A DNA stretch of 64,000 nt from Nymphaea colorata (lineage: Eukaryota > Streptophyta > Magnoliopsida > Nymphaeales > Nymphaeaceae): positions 18,447,934 through 18,511,933 of the forward strand of contig NC_045138.2 in the NCBI RefSeq assembly GCF_008831285.2, read 5' to 3'. Positions 24,901 through 36,700 of the stretch are shown here, one piece after another; the first letter of the stretch is position 1, and every line of letters begins with the position of its first letter. Under the pieces are notes generated by a model. That model did no database searches. It saw nothing but the letters and a program-made list of their open reading frames with translations, and had not been told where the DNA came from. The position numbers and the translations under genes were made by a program.

Positions 24901-26729
24901 ACTATGTATCTCGCACGAAGATCAGCATGATTTCTGTGATTATATTCTTCTTTGTTATAAACTCACATTTCTGTAATCATCTTCTGTAAAACACATTTAT
25001 TTTGATCGAGTATCTGAACCATGTAAAGAATAAATCCTTTCACTGTCATTTTCCTGGAACATAGCATGTTCTCTGTACGATTGCCTCAGACCAGTCACAT
25101 GGCTAGGGAATGTAATAGGTCGGCAAGATCTTATTACCGACCCTTAATTGTACATGTTTAGTTGGATTCATGAGTAAATGAAATCAGCTAGGTCCCATCC
25201 TGATCAAATTCGGACTCAGAATATGATGTAGGTGGCCAAATCCAAATTTGAATCAGAGACCAGGGAAGGATCTTACGCGATTATGCTTGAACTTGTGATT
25301 GATTTTACGTACCTCTGTGAGATGAAGATTCGATTTTAGAGATTCAAGTCCAAATTTGAGTCTGAGTCTGGTCCGGTTAAGGAATTAAATAATATAAACT
25401 CGATGCAAAAAAGGAGCAAGAAACTTAATCGTTTGATAGTTCAGACCACATGGCGTGTCATATATGGATTGTCAGACAACCATCAAGCTGACGACGTAAT
25501 AATGCTGCTGGCACTTGTTAATGTACTCGCGTTGGTTGGGCTGATTGAGTTTGGTGAGTTCATTACAAAATCTAGTCGAACTTCGGTTAGATCTTGAAGC
25601 TTTACGAAGTCCGATTAAATCTTGGGATTTGATTGAAATAAAACTCGATTATCCGACAACTTTACTAAGCTTAATTCGGATTTTGAATTTGGGAGCAAGC
25701 CTGTTTGTTGGATTTAATTAATCAGGTCATATTTCCGCAATTACCAAATCCATGTAATTGTACTTGGATTCCCTCCTGTAATTTGAAAAATTTAACACAC
25801 ATGGCGTGCATCTCTGCATGTTACCAAGCACCCTTTAAAGGCTCCATTTATTTCACTCTCTCTTTCATTAAAATTTACTAGCCAGCAATATTTTTCTTGG
25901 CAAGATTAATGCTCGTTGGCCTCACTTCTCCACTGCTTATGAAATTTTGCGGCAAGGCTCTAGCTAAATGGTTACTTCTCATTGTATGCATAACATTTTT
26001 CTCCCCAATTAAATCATCATGGTATAGTATTGCAACTTTAAATACCAGCTGCAAGTATAAGAACATTCTGTGAGTGTATCTGTTCAAAGATTAGAATGAA
26101 ATGCTACAACTAATGTTCCATGACCAAAACTTTATGATAGATTTTATGATGGGACATTCACTGCCAAACAACCCGTTAGGTGCACCATGAGCAAATAGCT
26201 AAGAGCAACAATATGTAATAAAAAACATTTATTGGACGGTATCGGCAACTGCCCACGGATGTCCACATGTGGCTCCCCTCCTGGCGAGGTTGTATCGATC
26301 TTTCAGGTACTGGAGCAAGAGCAGTCTGATCATTCAGTTTCTTTTACAACCAACAGGTTTTGAAGGAAAAAGGGGCCCATAATATATGATGCCAAGTTCC
26401 TTGTTTTGTTGACTAGGGATTGGAAGACTGAGGCAGTAGCGCAGCCATGGTGTGGCTAGTCTCATCAAGTGCCCACACCAACTCTTCCAAAATACCATTG
26501 CAGTCAAACTTGACCTAAGTCTACATGGTTGAACACTCAAAGTGTTTGTTAACAAAAAAAAAAAAATCCTGGCTCCACCAGCCGAATGGGGTGGTACGTC
26601 CATGTCAAAGATCTGGATTTAAAGCACTAAGCATGTGAAGGTTTCTTCTGTCACCAGACATTAATTAGAGGCGATCAAATCACTAGATATTAGGTTGATA
26701 TTAAATGATTCATCATGTTCCTGAAGATA
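24901..26729. other. Intergenic, no gene recognised
   Basis: AT-rich sequence with words such as AATCCAAATTTGAATC (25220-25700) that resemble the dispersed hAT-like repeat family. Open frames are below 90 codons and show no domain. Confidence 0.5.
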
Positions 26730-26737
26730 GTGACACT

Positions 26738-26909
26738 CAGTGGCGGAGCCAGAAAAATTGACTGGAAGGACACTTGTTGAAACAAACTCAAATATGGTAG
26801 GGCACTTTTATATATATATATATATATATATAAGATAAATATTTAAGATTTCTACATAAAAGTAAAAAACTTTTAAGAGGCTGGTGTGGGCAATGTGGCC
26901 ACGCCACTG
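26738..26909. mobile_element. 172-bp hAT-like MITE with CAGTGGCG ends
   Basis: Left end CAGTGGCGGAGCCAG; right end GGCCACGCCACTG, giving an 8-base perfect terminal inverted repeat (CAGTGGCG). It is flanked by GTGACACT (26730-26737) and GTGATACT (26910-26917), an 8-base target duplication with one mismatch. Ends and duplication length fit hAT elements. The interior is AT-rich with a (TA)n run and has no coding capacity. Confidence 0.8.
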
Positions 26910-26925
26910 GTGATACTTTGATTAA

Positions 26926-28415
26926 CACTTCAGAAAAAAGATGGATTCATTGATACGTAGGAAAATTGGACGGCAGTGAAAGACTACTTTTATCGATGTG
27001 TGAACATTAATTTTTATCGACGTATAGAGCAAGATGTCGCTGAAAGTAGTTTTCACCAACACTTACTGCTAGGATGTCATTGAATTTGAGCTTTTACCGA
27101 TGTCCAATTCGAAAACATCGATAAACATGTCACTTTTATCGACAATAGTGAAAAAAAACATTGATGAAAAGTAGTCTTTCCCACGCGTGCTGCTAGGTTG
27201 TCATTTGAAGTTGAGCTTTTGACAACAACCAGCTCAAAAACGTCGCTAAACACATTACTTTTGTCGATGTTTACAATAGAACGTCGATAAAAACCCTTTT
27301 ATCGACGTCCACTTAGCAGACATCAAATAAAAAGAAGTAAGCTGTACCAACATGTGGCCATGCATGTGTTGCTGAAAGTCTCTTTCACCAACACATGTAA
27401 AACGTCGATAAAAGTTAGCACAAAAATTTTACTGACGTTTTTAAGTGAACATTTACCGACCCATTCCATGTGTCGATAAAGTCATCCCTGACTCTGTAAC
27501 TCCACCGAGCCTTTCTTCTCCTTTCTTCTTCTTCTTCTATCTTTTCCTTTCTCATTCATCTTCTTTCCACCGGCATTTACCGAAGTTTTTGGTGGATTGC
27601 AAGTGTTTTTTTTATGTCTAAATGATAAAAGGTAGGTTGCACAAACTCAATGTTAAGTTTTTTTTCTTTGTGAATGATTTTAGGTTATGATATTGTTTTA
27701 GAGTAATAATTTTAGGTTTTTTGCTTCAAGCTTTTGTGGTTTTGCATTTCAATCTTCTTCTCCAATCGGCAGGCACAGTGTTGCCAAATTAGAAACGAGC
27801 ATTAACTACTACTAGTGAGGTAGTTGCTTTATTCTATTTGTTTCATGTCTTCTCTATCTTCTTGTTTATTTTGTACGATTCATGTCTCATCTATATCTTT
27901 TTGTTGTTTATTGTATTTAGTTCATGTCTTTTCTGTCTTCTTACTGTTTCTATACTAGAGGTAATCATTTTAGGTTTTCTGTTTCTCTTTTTTTTTCAGT
28001 TTGGCTGTATCTATTTATGTTTGATATAAATGCAATGCACACATGTATGAGTCGATAAAAGAAATTAACAAATCTTCAGCAACGCATGAAATTGTAGTGA
28101 TAAATATATTGCTAACGTCCACTTATATTCCGATAAAAAGTTTTACCAACGTCCAAACATGTCGGTAAAATTTTTGCCAATGCTTGCTATGTATCAATAA
28201 AAGTTTTATCGATGCTTGCCACGTGTCCATAAAAGTTTTATTACCGAGACGTGAGTAATAATTTTATTTACCTACACACATGACGCGGCGCGTGCTCTAG
28301 AATGTCAGTGATAGTTTTCACAGACATTATCTTCATTGTGGGCCACCTCGAACATCCGTAAAACGTTTACCCATGTTTTTCAGCCATCGGTAATCCTTGG
28401 TTTTTTTATGATAAG
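26926..28415. mobile_element. CACTA-like non-autonomous unit with subterminal TCGACGT repeats
   Basis: The left end CACTTCAGAAAAAAG is close to the CACTACAGAAAAAA start of many plant CACTA elements. The right end, read on the - strand, is a weaker match (CTTATCATAAAAAAACC). Both arms (about 26960-27480 and 28040-28400) are dense with short repeats in both orientations: TTTATCGACGT, TTACCGACGT, CGTCGATAAAAG and variants, the pattern of CACTA subterminal repeats. The middle holds T-rich sequence and repeated CATGTCTTCTCTATCTTCTT-like words but no transposase. TAA at 26923-26925 and 28412-28414 could be a 3-base target duplication, although the second overlaps the assumed end. Classification is an inference. 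Confidence 0.55.
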
Positions 28416-29780
28416 GTATGTATTAGCTGGGTTGTGACCCATCTTGCATGTAATTAGATTTGTTGACAGTAGCAGGTCAGGTGTCCGAACCAACTCTAAA
28501 TAAACTTGGTTTTTGAATTGGCACAACAACCATAAACCATACCATGTGGCCGACAGGCACGATCCTGGCCGGATTAGGATCTACAGGTTTGGGTTTCAGA
28601 CCGTGGGATGGCGAACCAACGTTGTTTTGGATCCGGCTTGACCCAGCTCAACCTGACCTAGCTGGACCCAGAAAGGGCAGATGTGAGGCATGGGCAGCCT
28701 ATTTTCATCCGGCCAGCTCAGGCGGACCCCGAAAAGGCATATGAGGCCTGGACTTTTGAGGGACCTGCAAGGGCTGTTTGGCATTAATAAATTTGTATAA
28801 AAAAATGAGACAGATTCATAAAACACTTTTTAAATCGGTGAGTTCTAGCTGACCTCGACATGGGCAGATGGGCGTGGGCCTTGAGCTAGCTTGTAAGCTG
28901 GCAAGAGAGATTTTCATCCGTCCAAATTACTACCCAAATTACTTTCACCTAAGAATAAGATTGTCTTGACAAAAAAAAAAAAGAAGAGCCTACAGTAACT
29001 GCTTTTATTACGTCAGTATTGTAAAAAAGATGGGGTGAAAGGCTTGTCTTTTGTGTATACTTGAAAAAGAAACTTTTAATTGAATTGCTACGTGCTTTTC
29101 ATCAAAATCGTTAAATAAGGGTTTAAAGAAGAGCATTAAATGCATGGCGCTAACAATGGGAGTGACTTCGGTGCACGAAGACATATACGCAAAAAAAAAA
29201 AGAAAAGGAAAAAAGTAGTAGTTGGGGTATTTTGAAAAAAATGTTTCTTTTAGTTTTTTTTCTATTTTTTTTGGTTTGTTCTTTTATTTTTACAAAAGGT
29301 GTAAGTTTTCTTTTTCTATTAATCAAGGGTATTTTGGTCATTAAACATAACAATGAGAGGAAAAAACCAAGCACTAGCGTATGCGTATAATCAGTTCCAG
29401 CTAACATGGGAAAACACGTTCCCGTGTTTTACCGAAGGGATATTTACTCACAAGGGAACTCTTCTGCATTTCACTTTTGCCTTAACAAGGGAAGGGTTCT
29501 TTCATTTTACTATCAGGGGCATTTTGGTCATTTCCAACCCGTAGCACTTGGTCCCAAGAAATAAAAACATTAGCTGTGACTTTTTCTAATATTATCTGTC
29601 GAAATTGAATTCCAGTTTTACCCATTTAAGCGGCATATTAGAATTGGATATACAAGGAAGAAAGGCGTAAACTTAATTTAGGGTGCATTTGTGCTGAGGA
29701 TCTCAGATCTGTACATGCATCTAAGATCGACATCCCTCTCATCTTGTCGGATTTCAAATCTGTAGAATGAGGCTATCAAA
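28416..29780. other. Intergenic, repeat-like sequence, no gene
   Basis: 28430-28760 is GC-richer and contains words such as GACCCAGCTCAACCTGACC, typical of the GGC/GACCC-rich dispersed repeats also seen at 42870, 54530 and 55200. 29140-29540 carries two ATTTTGGTCATT words about 190 bases apart. No coding region is supported. Confidence 0.45.
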
Positions 29781-30140
29781 GTTATTGTCACAAAAAACGC
29801 TGTTTTTTTTAAAAAAACGCGTATTTAACGCTAAAAACAGTTCTGCCGTATAATACCTGTATTATTCCCGTTTTTTTTAAAAAAATGTCAAAAAACAAAA
29901 AACGCGTATAATACCCATTTAATACTCGTATAATACCCGTTTTTTACCGTTATTTTTCCGTTTTTTGCCGTTTTTTTATTAATTATTATTTTTTATAATT
30001 TTTAAGATGTATTAAATGTTTAATTTTTTTTAAAAATTTACCGAACTTTTTCCGTTTTATTTTCGATATATAAAACTTTACCGTATTATACCCGTTTTTT
30101 TCCTCGCCGTTTAATACCCGTCCCCGTTTTTTGTGACAAT
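29781..30140. mobile_element. 360-bp TIR element rich in TAATACCCG/CGTTTTTT words
   Basis: ATTGTCACAAAAAACG at 29784-29799 is the exact inverse of CGTTTTTTGTGACAAT at 30125-30140, a 16-base perfect terminal inverted repeat. CTATCAAA (29773-29780) and GTATCAAA (30141-30148) look like an 8-base target duplication with one mismatch. The interior repeats TAATACCCG, CGTATAATACCC and CCGTTTTTT many times and codes for nothing. An 8-base duplication suggests hAT ancestry, but the ends are not a family I can name. Confidence 0.8.
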
Positions 30141-30148
30141 GTATCAAA

Positions 30149-32300
30149 CACAGCTTCATTGAAAGATAAATATTGAAGAAGGAAACGCATTTGATGCATT
30201 TTTCTTTTTCAAGTTAACAAAAGTTAAAAAAAAAAAGCGCAAAAGGGAAATTTCTAAGAAGAAAATTTTTGGGCTACCATTCGCGTTCTTTTGGAGTTTA
30301 AATATCTTACCGTAAATTAAACAATTTTTGAAACTTTTTAAAATAATAAATGGTAATATGCATCACTTTGTATACAAAGTACCAATCAACAGGGGGGAAG
30401 CAAAAAAAATTTTGTGAAGGAAACCGAATTAAAGTTTTTAAATTTTGATATGAATGAAATATCATTTTTCAACATTTTTAGTTTTGACAAGTAAATTTTT
30501 TTTTAATTTTACATATATTTTTTTTTCAAATTACGGTGAGACCAGGGCCCATGTGGGCCCCCCTTGACTCCTCCGCTGCCTATCAGTAAAAATGAAAGCT
30601 CTTTATAAATACAGAAAAAAAGGTAGTGTATGAAGTAAAAAAAAACTAAAAAAAAGGCATTTTTTCTTTTGAAAAATCTTTAAAATAACTTATCTCCTCC
30701 TCTTTTTTTTTTCAATAAATATCAATTGTGTGCACCACCTTCGTCCACACAACTCACTCTCTATGTAATTGGCACTGACCCATCGGCCATGGCAGTCGAT
30801 ATTTAAAATTTATTATGGTACTTTTTGCTGTGGATGTTCATTATATTTATTTAATTCATTATACTTCATCGTTTTTTTGCCTCAGTTTTTCTTTTTTTAA
30901 TTTCAAATTTGAATGCCATCAAAATTGGATGGTTACTGCCCCGGAACACGAACATGAGCTTGGGGGTTTCGTGCTCTATGCTTCACCTACCAATGAGGTC
31001 CTTTTTTTATTCCTTTCTTAATCTCTGACAGGTCTACCAAGAAAACATTAAAACTTCTCGCTTCAAGAAAAGCCACGAGATCTTTAGAAGGACGCATTTA
31101 TTGTTGGAACTTGGAAGCCATCAAATTAAGATCCAAAATTTGTTTAAAAATGCACAAGTAAGAATAAGAAAAAAGAAAAATGAAAGGGACGCATGTGGAA
31201 AAGTTCTTCTGGCAAAGGCATGGCTAAGAAAACTGGAATCTCTTTGCTTTTTTAGATTTTGTCTGCCAGAAGCTTGTATAGCAAACTGATCAGCAAAGTA
31301 AAAATGCATACTTAAATATATTTCGTAAAATTGAAATAATATATAAAATGTATTGATCTCCATGTTTACACTTTTAAAGCCACATCGTGTTGTTTTAAGT
31401 CGATATCAAACCTCATGCTCTGCATGGTGTTAGCTTGGTCTCGATCTTTTCAGTTCATGATTTCGGGCATAAAATGTCCAGAATATCACATTGTAAATCG
31501 GCACTCTTAGGCCTATTATAATAAGCCGCTTTCTTATCGGATACATGGAAATCTTTACAACGTCAAATCTTGTACGCAAGCCGTTCACTTTGGAGTGAGC
31601 TTGTAATAAGCAACTCCAAGTGACGAATAAAGAAGACAACACTATCCCCATCAACATGGGCAGAGCCAAGAATTTTTTGTTTAAGTTAAATTTATATATA
31701 TATATATATATATATAAATAAAGAGAGAGAGAGAGAGAGAGAGATGTTAATTGTAAGGGAATGTGAAAGGGGATGGTCCCGTGCAATGTTAGCCTTGGAA
31801 GGTTCTTAAAGAGGCCATGTGCACCAGCTCCTATATTAAAACAAGATGAAAGTACCCTCACCATCCAGACTCTATCTGTCCTTTTACGACCTGTTTACTT
31901 GTTATTAATTACCATCCACTCTTTCATGCGATTCATAAATGGCCCTTGAAAGCAAACCAAATCCTGTCCTTGGATTTGGATGAGTCGATATATTCTAATG
32001 TCCAAGTGTTCAAATGCATTTATCTGGATAAGCAAACCAACTGGACACAGACAAGTTGGTGGAATTGGGCCCATGAATTTGAATTTCTGGCGGTGCCAGT
32101 TGCAGATTATGTATGACGTCACAGTGAACACGCTCTGTTCACATGCAAAGTCAATTCACCGACCGCCATGAAAGCTTACTTCTTCCTTGCTGCCATCACC
32201 ACAGTTCGTGAGTTAGGTAAAAGATCAAGAATAAGATCATTTACGACCAAATTGATGATACTACATTCATATTTTACACAGTTTGTGCCAATAATATTAC
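30149..32300. other. Intergenic, no gene recognised
   Basis: Very AT-rich with poly(T)/poly(A) runs. Around 30540-30590 a short CAGGGCCCATGTGGGCCCC..CCTCCGCTGCC stretch resembles the end of a GGCGGAG-type MITE. A (TA)n then (GA)n microsatellite lies at 31692-31743. The open frames show no domains. Confidence 0.5.
31692..31743 (+). repeat. (TA)n(GA)n compound microsatellite
   Basis: Alternating TA followed shortly by a GA run, the same compound type as at 16378. Confidence 0.95.
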
Positions 32301-32491
32301 ATACCAAACCTTATGGATCATATGAGGACTACTGCTAGTAGTAGAGAACGAGAGAAATATCACGAGGGAGAAGAAAATTGCATGCTACAGAGATTACCAA
32401 CCAATATTATGATTCAAGAAGCCATGAATAGAGCATTAATATCAATTAAAAGAAAGTGTCGGCGAGCTTCGTCGGTAGAGGAGAGGCGTTC

Positions 32492-33784
32492 TCATGGCCA
32501 CTGCGGACCAGGAGGTTGGTACGGCTGCCCGAACGGGTCCGTAGGGGTCGGATCCGTAGGTGGGCAGTAATTTTCAGGAGGCGGCGGCGGCGGCGGTGGA
32601 GGTGGAGGTGGAGGTGGCAGAGAGCAAAGTGCCGGAGGCGGCGGTGGTGAAGGTGGTGGCGGCGGTGGTGGAGAAGGTGGCGGTGGTGGTGACGGGAAGC
32701 AGCTGGCGGTGCGACAGTCCACCGGGTGCGAGTATAAGTGGCACTCCTGCTCGGATCTTTGCGCTGGCCGGTTCGGGATGCAGTTCTGTTGATCTGAGAA
32801 CTTCACGCCGTGCTCCGGCAGCTCGAGGCAAACAGGAGGCTCGCCATCGAAATAATTGTATGAGTAGGTGAAGTTCCTGAGCCTCGGCAACTCGCAGATG
32901 GACTTGGGGATCTCGCCGGTGAGTCTGTTATGGGCCACATTGAGCTGCTCCAGGCTCTTCATGCCTCCGATGGCTTCCGGCAAAGGGCCGACGAACTCAT
33001 TGAACCCGATGTCGAAAACCGTGGCCTGAGTCAAAGACCCGATCTCCTCGGGAATACAAGAAGTCAGTGAATTGTTGAGCAGCAAGATCTCGTTCAGCGT
33101 CGAGCTCATCTTCCCTACGGACTTGGGCAGACACCCTTTGATGTCATTGTTGGCCAATACCACCACGGAAGCCGGCAAATTCCCGAAGTTTTCCGGGATG
33201 GCCGACCGGAACTTGTTGTTGTTAACAAACAAAGCATCTAGTTTCAAGTCGAAGAGCTTCTCCGGGAGGCTCCCCTCGAATGCATTGTAACGGATGTCCA
33301 GGAACTTGAGCGACGGCAAGCACAATAGGACAGAGGGGAATCTGCCGCAGAACTGGTTGCTGCTCAAGTCAAGCTCAAAGAGTAGCTTGAGGTTCCTGAA
33401 GGAATGCGGTATTTCGCCAGAAAACCTGTTGGAGTTGATATGAAACAAGGCCAAATCCGTCAAGAGGCCCAATGCCTCCGGCAAGTGGCCGCCGAGATTG
33501 TAATGGTTCAAATCTATCCCCCCGACTACATCAGTGCATCCGTCGTCCGGCGCCTTGGTGCAGTAGACGCCGGTGTAACTGCAGACGTCGTAGCCGGTCC
33601 AGGTGCCGGTGATGTTCTTCGGGTCGGAATATATGGCCGATTTCCATGCTTGGAGGGCTATGTACGCATTCTGGAGCCTGGGGTTCAGGAACTGAGCTGA
33701 AGAACAGGGGAAGAGAAAGAGGAAGAAACAGAAGGGGAGGAGGGTGAACTTGGGCACCATGGGGCCACAATGGTCACAGAGCAA
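32492..33784 (-). CDS. LRR-extensin-like cell-wall protein, LRX copy 2
   Basis: Intronless, 430 aa from the first ATG. The second ATG (residue 9, at 33760) gives a cleaner secretion signal (MVPKFTLLPFCFFLFLF) and may be the real start. Seen: an LRX N-terminal block (NAYIALQAWKSAIYSDPKN, VCSYTGVYC), about ten LRRs, then a hinge (FTYSYNYFDGEPPVC, NCIPNRPAQRS, VDCRTASC). The tail is an extensin-like domain of about 69 residues with SPPPPP and long proline runs, ending PPGPQWP. It also contains Cys and Tyr (ENYC) that could cross-link. By family it is secreted to the wall and can bind RALF peptides. It is most like copy 3 in the LRR part (NFGNLPASVVVLANNDI is shared), so copies 2 and 3 look like the closer pair, and both are on the - strand. 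The tail is the longest of the three but still short for an LRX. Confidence 0.94.
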   Translation of the reverse strand: MLCDHCGPMVPKFTLLPFCFFLFLFPCSSAQFLNPRLQNAYIALQAWKSAIYSDPKNITGTWTGYDVCSYTGVYCTKAPDDGCTDVVGGIDLNHYNLGGHLPEALGLLTDLALFHINSNRFSGEIPHSFRNLKLLFELDLSSNQFCGRFPSVLLCLPSLKFLDIRYNAFEGSLPEKLFDLKLDALFVNNNKFRSAIPENFGNLPASVVVLANNDIKGCLPKSVGKMSSTLNEILLLNNSLTSCIPEEIGSLTQATVFDIGFNEFVGPLPEAIGGMKSLEQLNVAHNRLTGEIPKSICELPRLRNFTYSYNYFDGEPPVCLELPEHGVKFSDQQNCIPNRPAQRSEQECHLYSHPVDCRTASCFPSPPPPPSPPPPPPPSPPPPPALCSLPPPPPPPPPPPPPPENYCPPTDPTPTDPFGQPYQPPGPQWP

Positions 33785-36700
33785 CCTTGAATGTGAAGCT
33801 GATCATGGAATCATATAAGAGCAAGGAAGGAGGAACGAGAGGGAGAAGATGGAAGAAAGAAGAGAGAATGGGTTGCACCAAACGAGCAGAGATTTAGGAG
33901 TTTATGTAAAGGATGCACAGATTTATGTGCTTATGAAGACAAAACCTGCTCCCATTTGTTTGTTTTTTTATTGGCTTGACTAATTCCATCTTCATGTCTT
34001 TGGGATATTCATTCTATAAAGTTTTGGAAAGATTTCAATTGAGGTTCAGTTTTTTTTGCCTTGTCGTTGTACAAATGAGCCAGTTTTCAGTTTGCTGGGC
34101 AAGGCCACAATATTTTATCACAATTTCCAAAAGGAGCCCCATAGTTTTATACTTTTCAGTTTTTTACAAATTTAAAATATTTTCTGCTTATAAAGAGATC
34201 TGATTAAGTGAAAAGCATTATTGCATTGCATGAGAGTCGGCCTTGGCTCTTTGTTTTACAAATCAGAATATTCAAATATTCTTGGCCTTTCTTTTGAGAT
34301 AAGAAGATATTGCTGGGTCCCTAAATGAAATTTTCTCTAGAGTACGCGCCATATAAAGCACGATATCTTTACCCACTTTAAAGGGAATGCGCGTGGACCT
34401 TGGGTTGTTTATCTGATTACCAACCGAAATCTAGGCCAGTTTAGTTTGATTATATCTAATTAAAAAATGGGATCTGGCTATTACGCGAAATCAAATATAT
34501 CTAAGATGCATTTACTTGACATATTAAGATGGGTACATGATTTTTTTTTTTAATATCTACTTATGAAAGACTGCGTTGAGCATAAAGTCCTTTAAGGTTT
34601 TCGTAATAACTTGTAAATGTGAACTAGTATGCTAGTCTAACTCATAGGGTCGAGTTTGAGTCCGAGTTAAGCTGGTCTCTGTAAAGCTTGGGTATGAGTC
34701 GATCTAGACCCTGTAGTTCGTGGTCAGGGTGTGTTCGAGGCGCTCTTGACCAGGCAAAATATGAAAACATAACATATGAGGGGCATCTTTGATGTGTTGG
34801 TGATCAAACATAACATATAATTAACCAGCTTGGTCGAATATGAAGCGTAGCATTGGAACCTGACTCATGAGTTGATCACCTCAGCTTATGGCCGATAGCT
34901 AAGGGATCACATAAGTGAGACCCATGAATAGTATATACAGCTCATTGTGGCTCAACTTGCTCCAACTTTTATATAACGTATGGAAAATTATTTGGGGAAC
35001 ATTAAAAACGAGATTGGGTGAAACATAGCTTTCATAGTGTCATATTTTGTTTCCTGTGGAAGGAAAGTGGGATACATTACGGGAGTTCAATTTAGCTTCA
35101 CCTTTATGTTTTTTCTTGCCTTTGCTTCGCGCTTTTGATTATAGAATCGCTTTAACGCGATCCATCAATGAAAGACAAACATTTCTTAATTTGAATTTCA
35201 AACTTTTTTCTACACCTAATTTGACTGTGTCATAAGTATGGTTGCAAATTGATCAATAAATGCATTACAAGTCAATTGAAATTATGTTCGGTCCGGTATG
35301 AATTGACCAAATCTAAAAACCGGGTTCCCGACCACTTGCAAACCATAGTTATAAGTGAATATATAGCTAGAAATGGCTCACTAATATGATGAGAGACATA
35401 ATCTTTTAGGTTGTGTTTGACACCCTTGGATCGAGTTGCAGAGTGACTATGAAGTTTATCAAACTGACGATTTAAGAAGGGCAGATTTTAGATTCAATAG
35501 AATGTTTAGTTGTTTTTTCTTTTTTTTTGGGGGGGGGGGGGTGGCAAGTGTCCACACACGAAAGTAAAGAGGGAAGGAGAGAGAAAAGGCTAAGGAATGC
35601 ATCAAACAAGGGTTTTAATTTACGATTTTAAAACCTTCGATCTCAGATCCAAGTTTCTAAAATCTGCTTCATCTCCAAGATCCGAGACAATCAAATGCAG
35701 CCTTAAATGTCACAAAATAAAGGCTTTTCATGAGTTCGAATCCTATGTTGCCCTCTCTTTATTCTACCATGAAAAATAAGTATACTTTCTCGTGAACAGT
35801 GTAGAAATTAAGAGGCTAGTCTGACGGAGGGGCGACCATTGGTCATGCTTCATTTAAAAGGAAATTAAACATGCACAAACGCCTGACACACACACGCACA
35901 CGCCTCCGAGAATTTACAGACACACACATATCGGCATCTCTTGATTTCATTGGTAGAACTTCCATATCCAGTTAAGTCCATACCATGGACCTCCTGTTTT
36001 CTTGGTTCGCCGGAAATTCAACTAAAGGTTGGTTGGTCTACTTGGTTTGAGATCTAAAGTAATGGATCCCAATCTAAAGGGGCAGATTCAGATTCAGATC
36101 CAAATCCGAATCTGACAATGATTGATGAGCTACCAAAGATGAGGAGACAGTCCTTTTATGTTCCTTTGAGATTCAACGAGAAAATGCTGAGAAAATCCCG
36201 TCTGCAATTGAGCCAGCTCAAGTGAACACGAGCCGAGTCGAGCCCGAGTTCATCTGTTCGGTTCGGTAGAAAAAGACCTACCCCAAATGAAGCCCTCTTC
36301 ACCTATAGAAACTCTATCGATTACTTCATGGACGAAGACCTACTCTATGAGTCCTTAATGATATTTTTCTCTCCCTTTTATGAAGATCGCTTTCACTAAC
36401 ATAAATGACATCACGTTTACTTGTCTAGCCATTTCTCCATGTTAGGTGGCCACCTTAAGGCGAGCGTCACCTCATGTAGGGGCCACCCTTCATTGCTACA
36501 TACTCACATGCGTCTTAAATGACCTAAACGAACATAAAGGGAATTTATTTATTTATTTTTTTCTGATGTGCACCTAGTGATTTTAGTAATGGATCGGAAG
36601 CATGTCTCATTTTTCAATATTATTGAAAGCATGTTTTCTTTGGTCAGTTAAAAAGGAATTAGAAATTTATCTTTCCCAAATTATTCAGCTGCCAAATTAT

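Noticed and set aside
26960-28400. CRISPR-like or tandem array appearance of TCGACGT words
   Set aside because: Plant nuclear context; spacing is irregular and both orientations occur. This fits transposon subterminal repeats, not a CRISPR array.
32560-32871. Ala/Val-rich frame opposite the extensin tail of LRX copy 2
   Set aside because: Reverse reading of proline codons; low-complexity shadow.
35700-35760. tRNA-like GAGTTCGAATCC word
   Set aside because: No acceptor stem, D-arm or anticodon arm can be formed around it.
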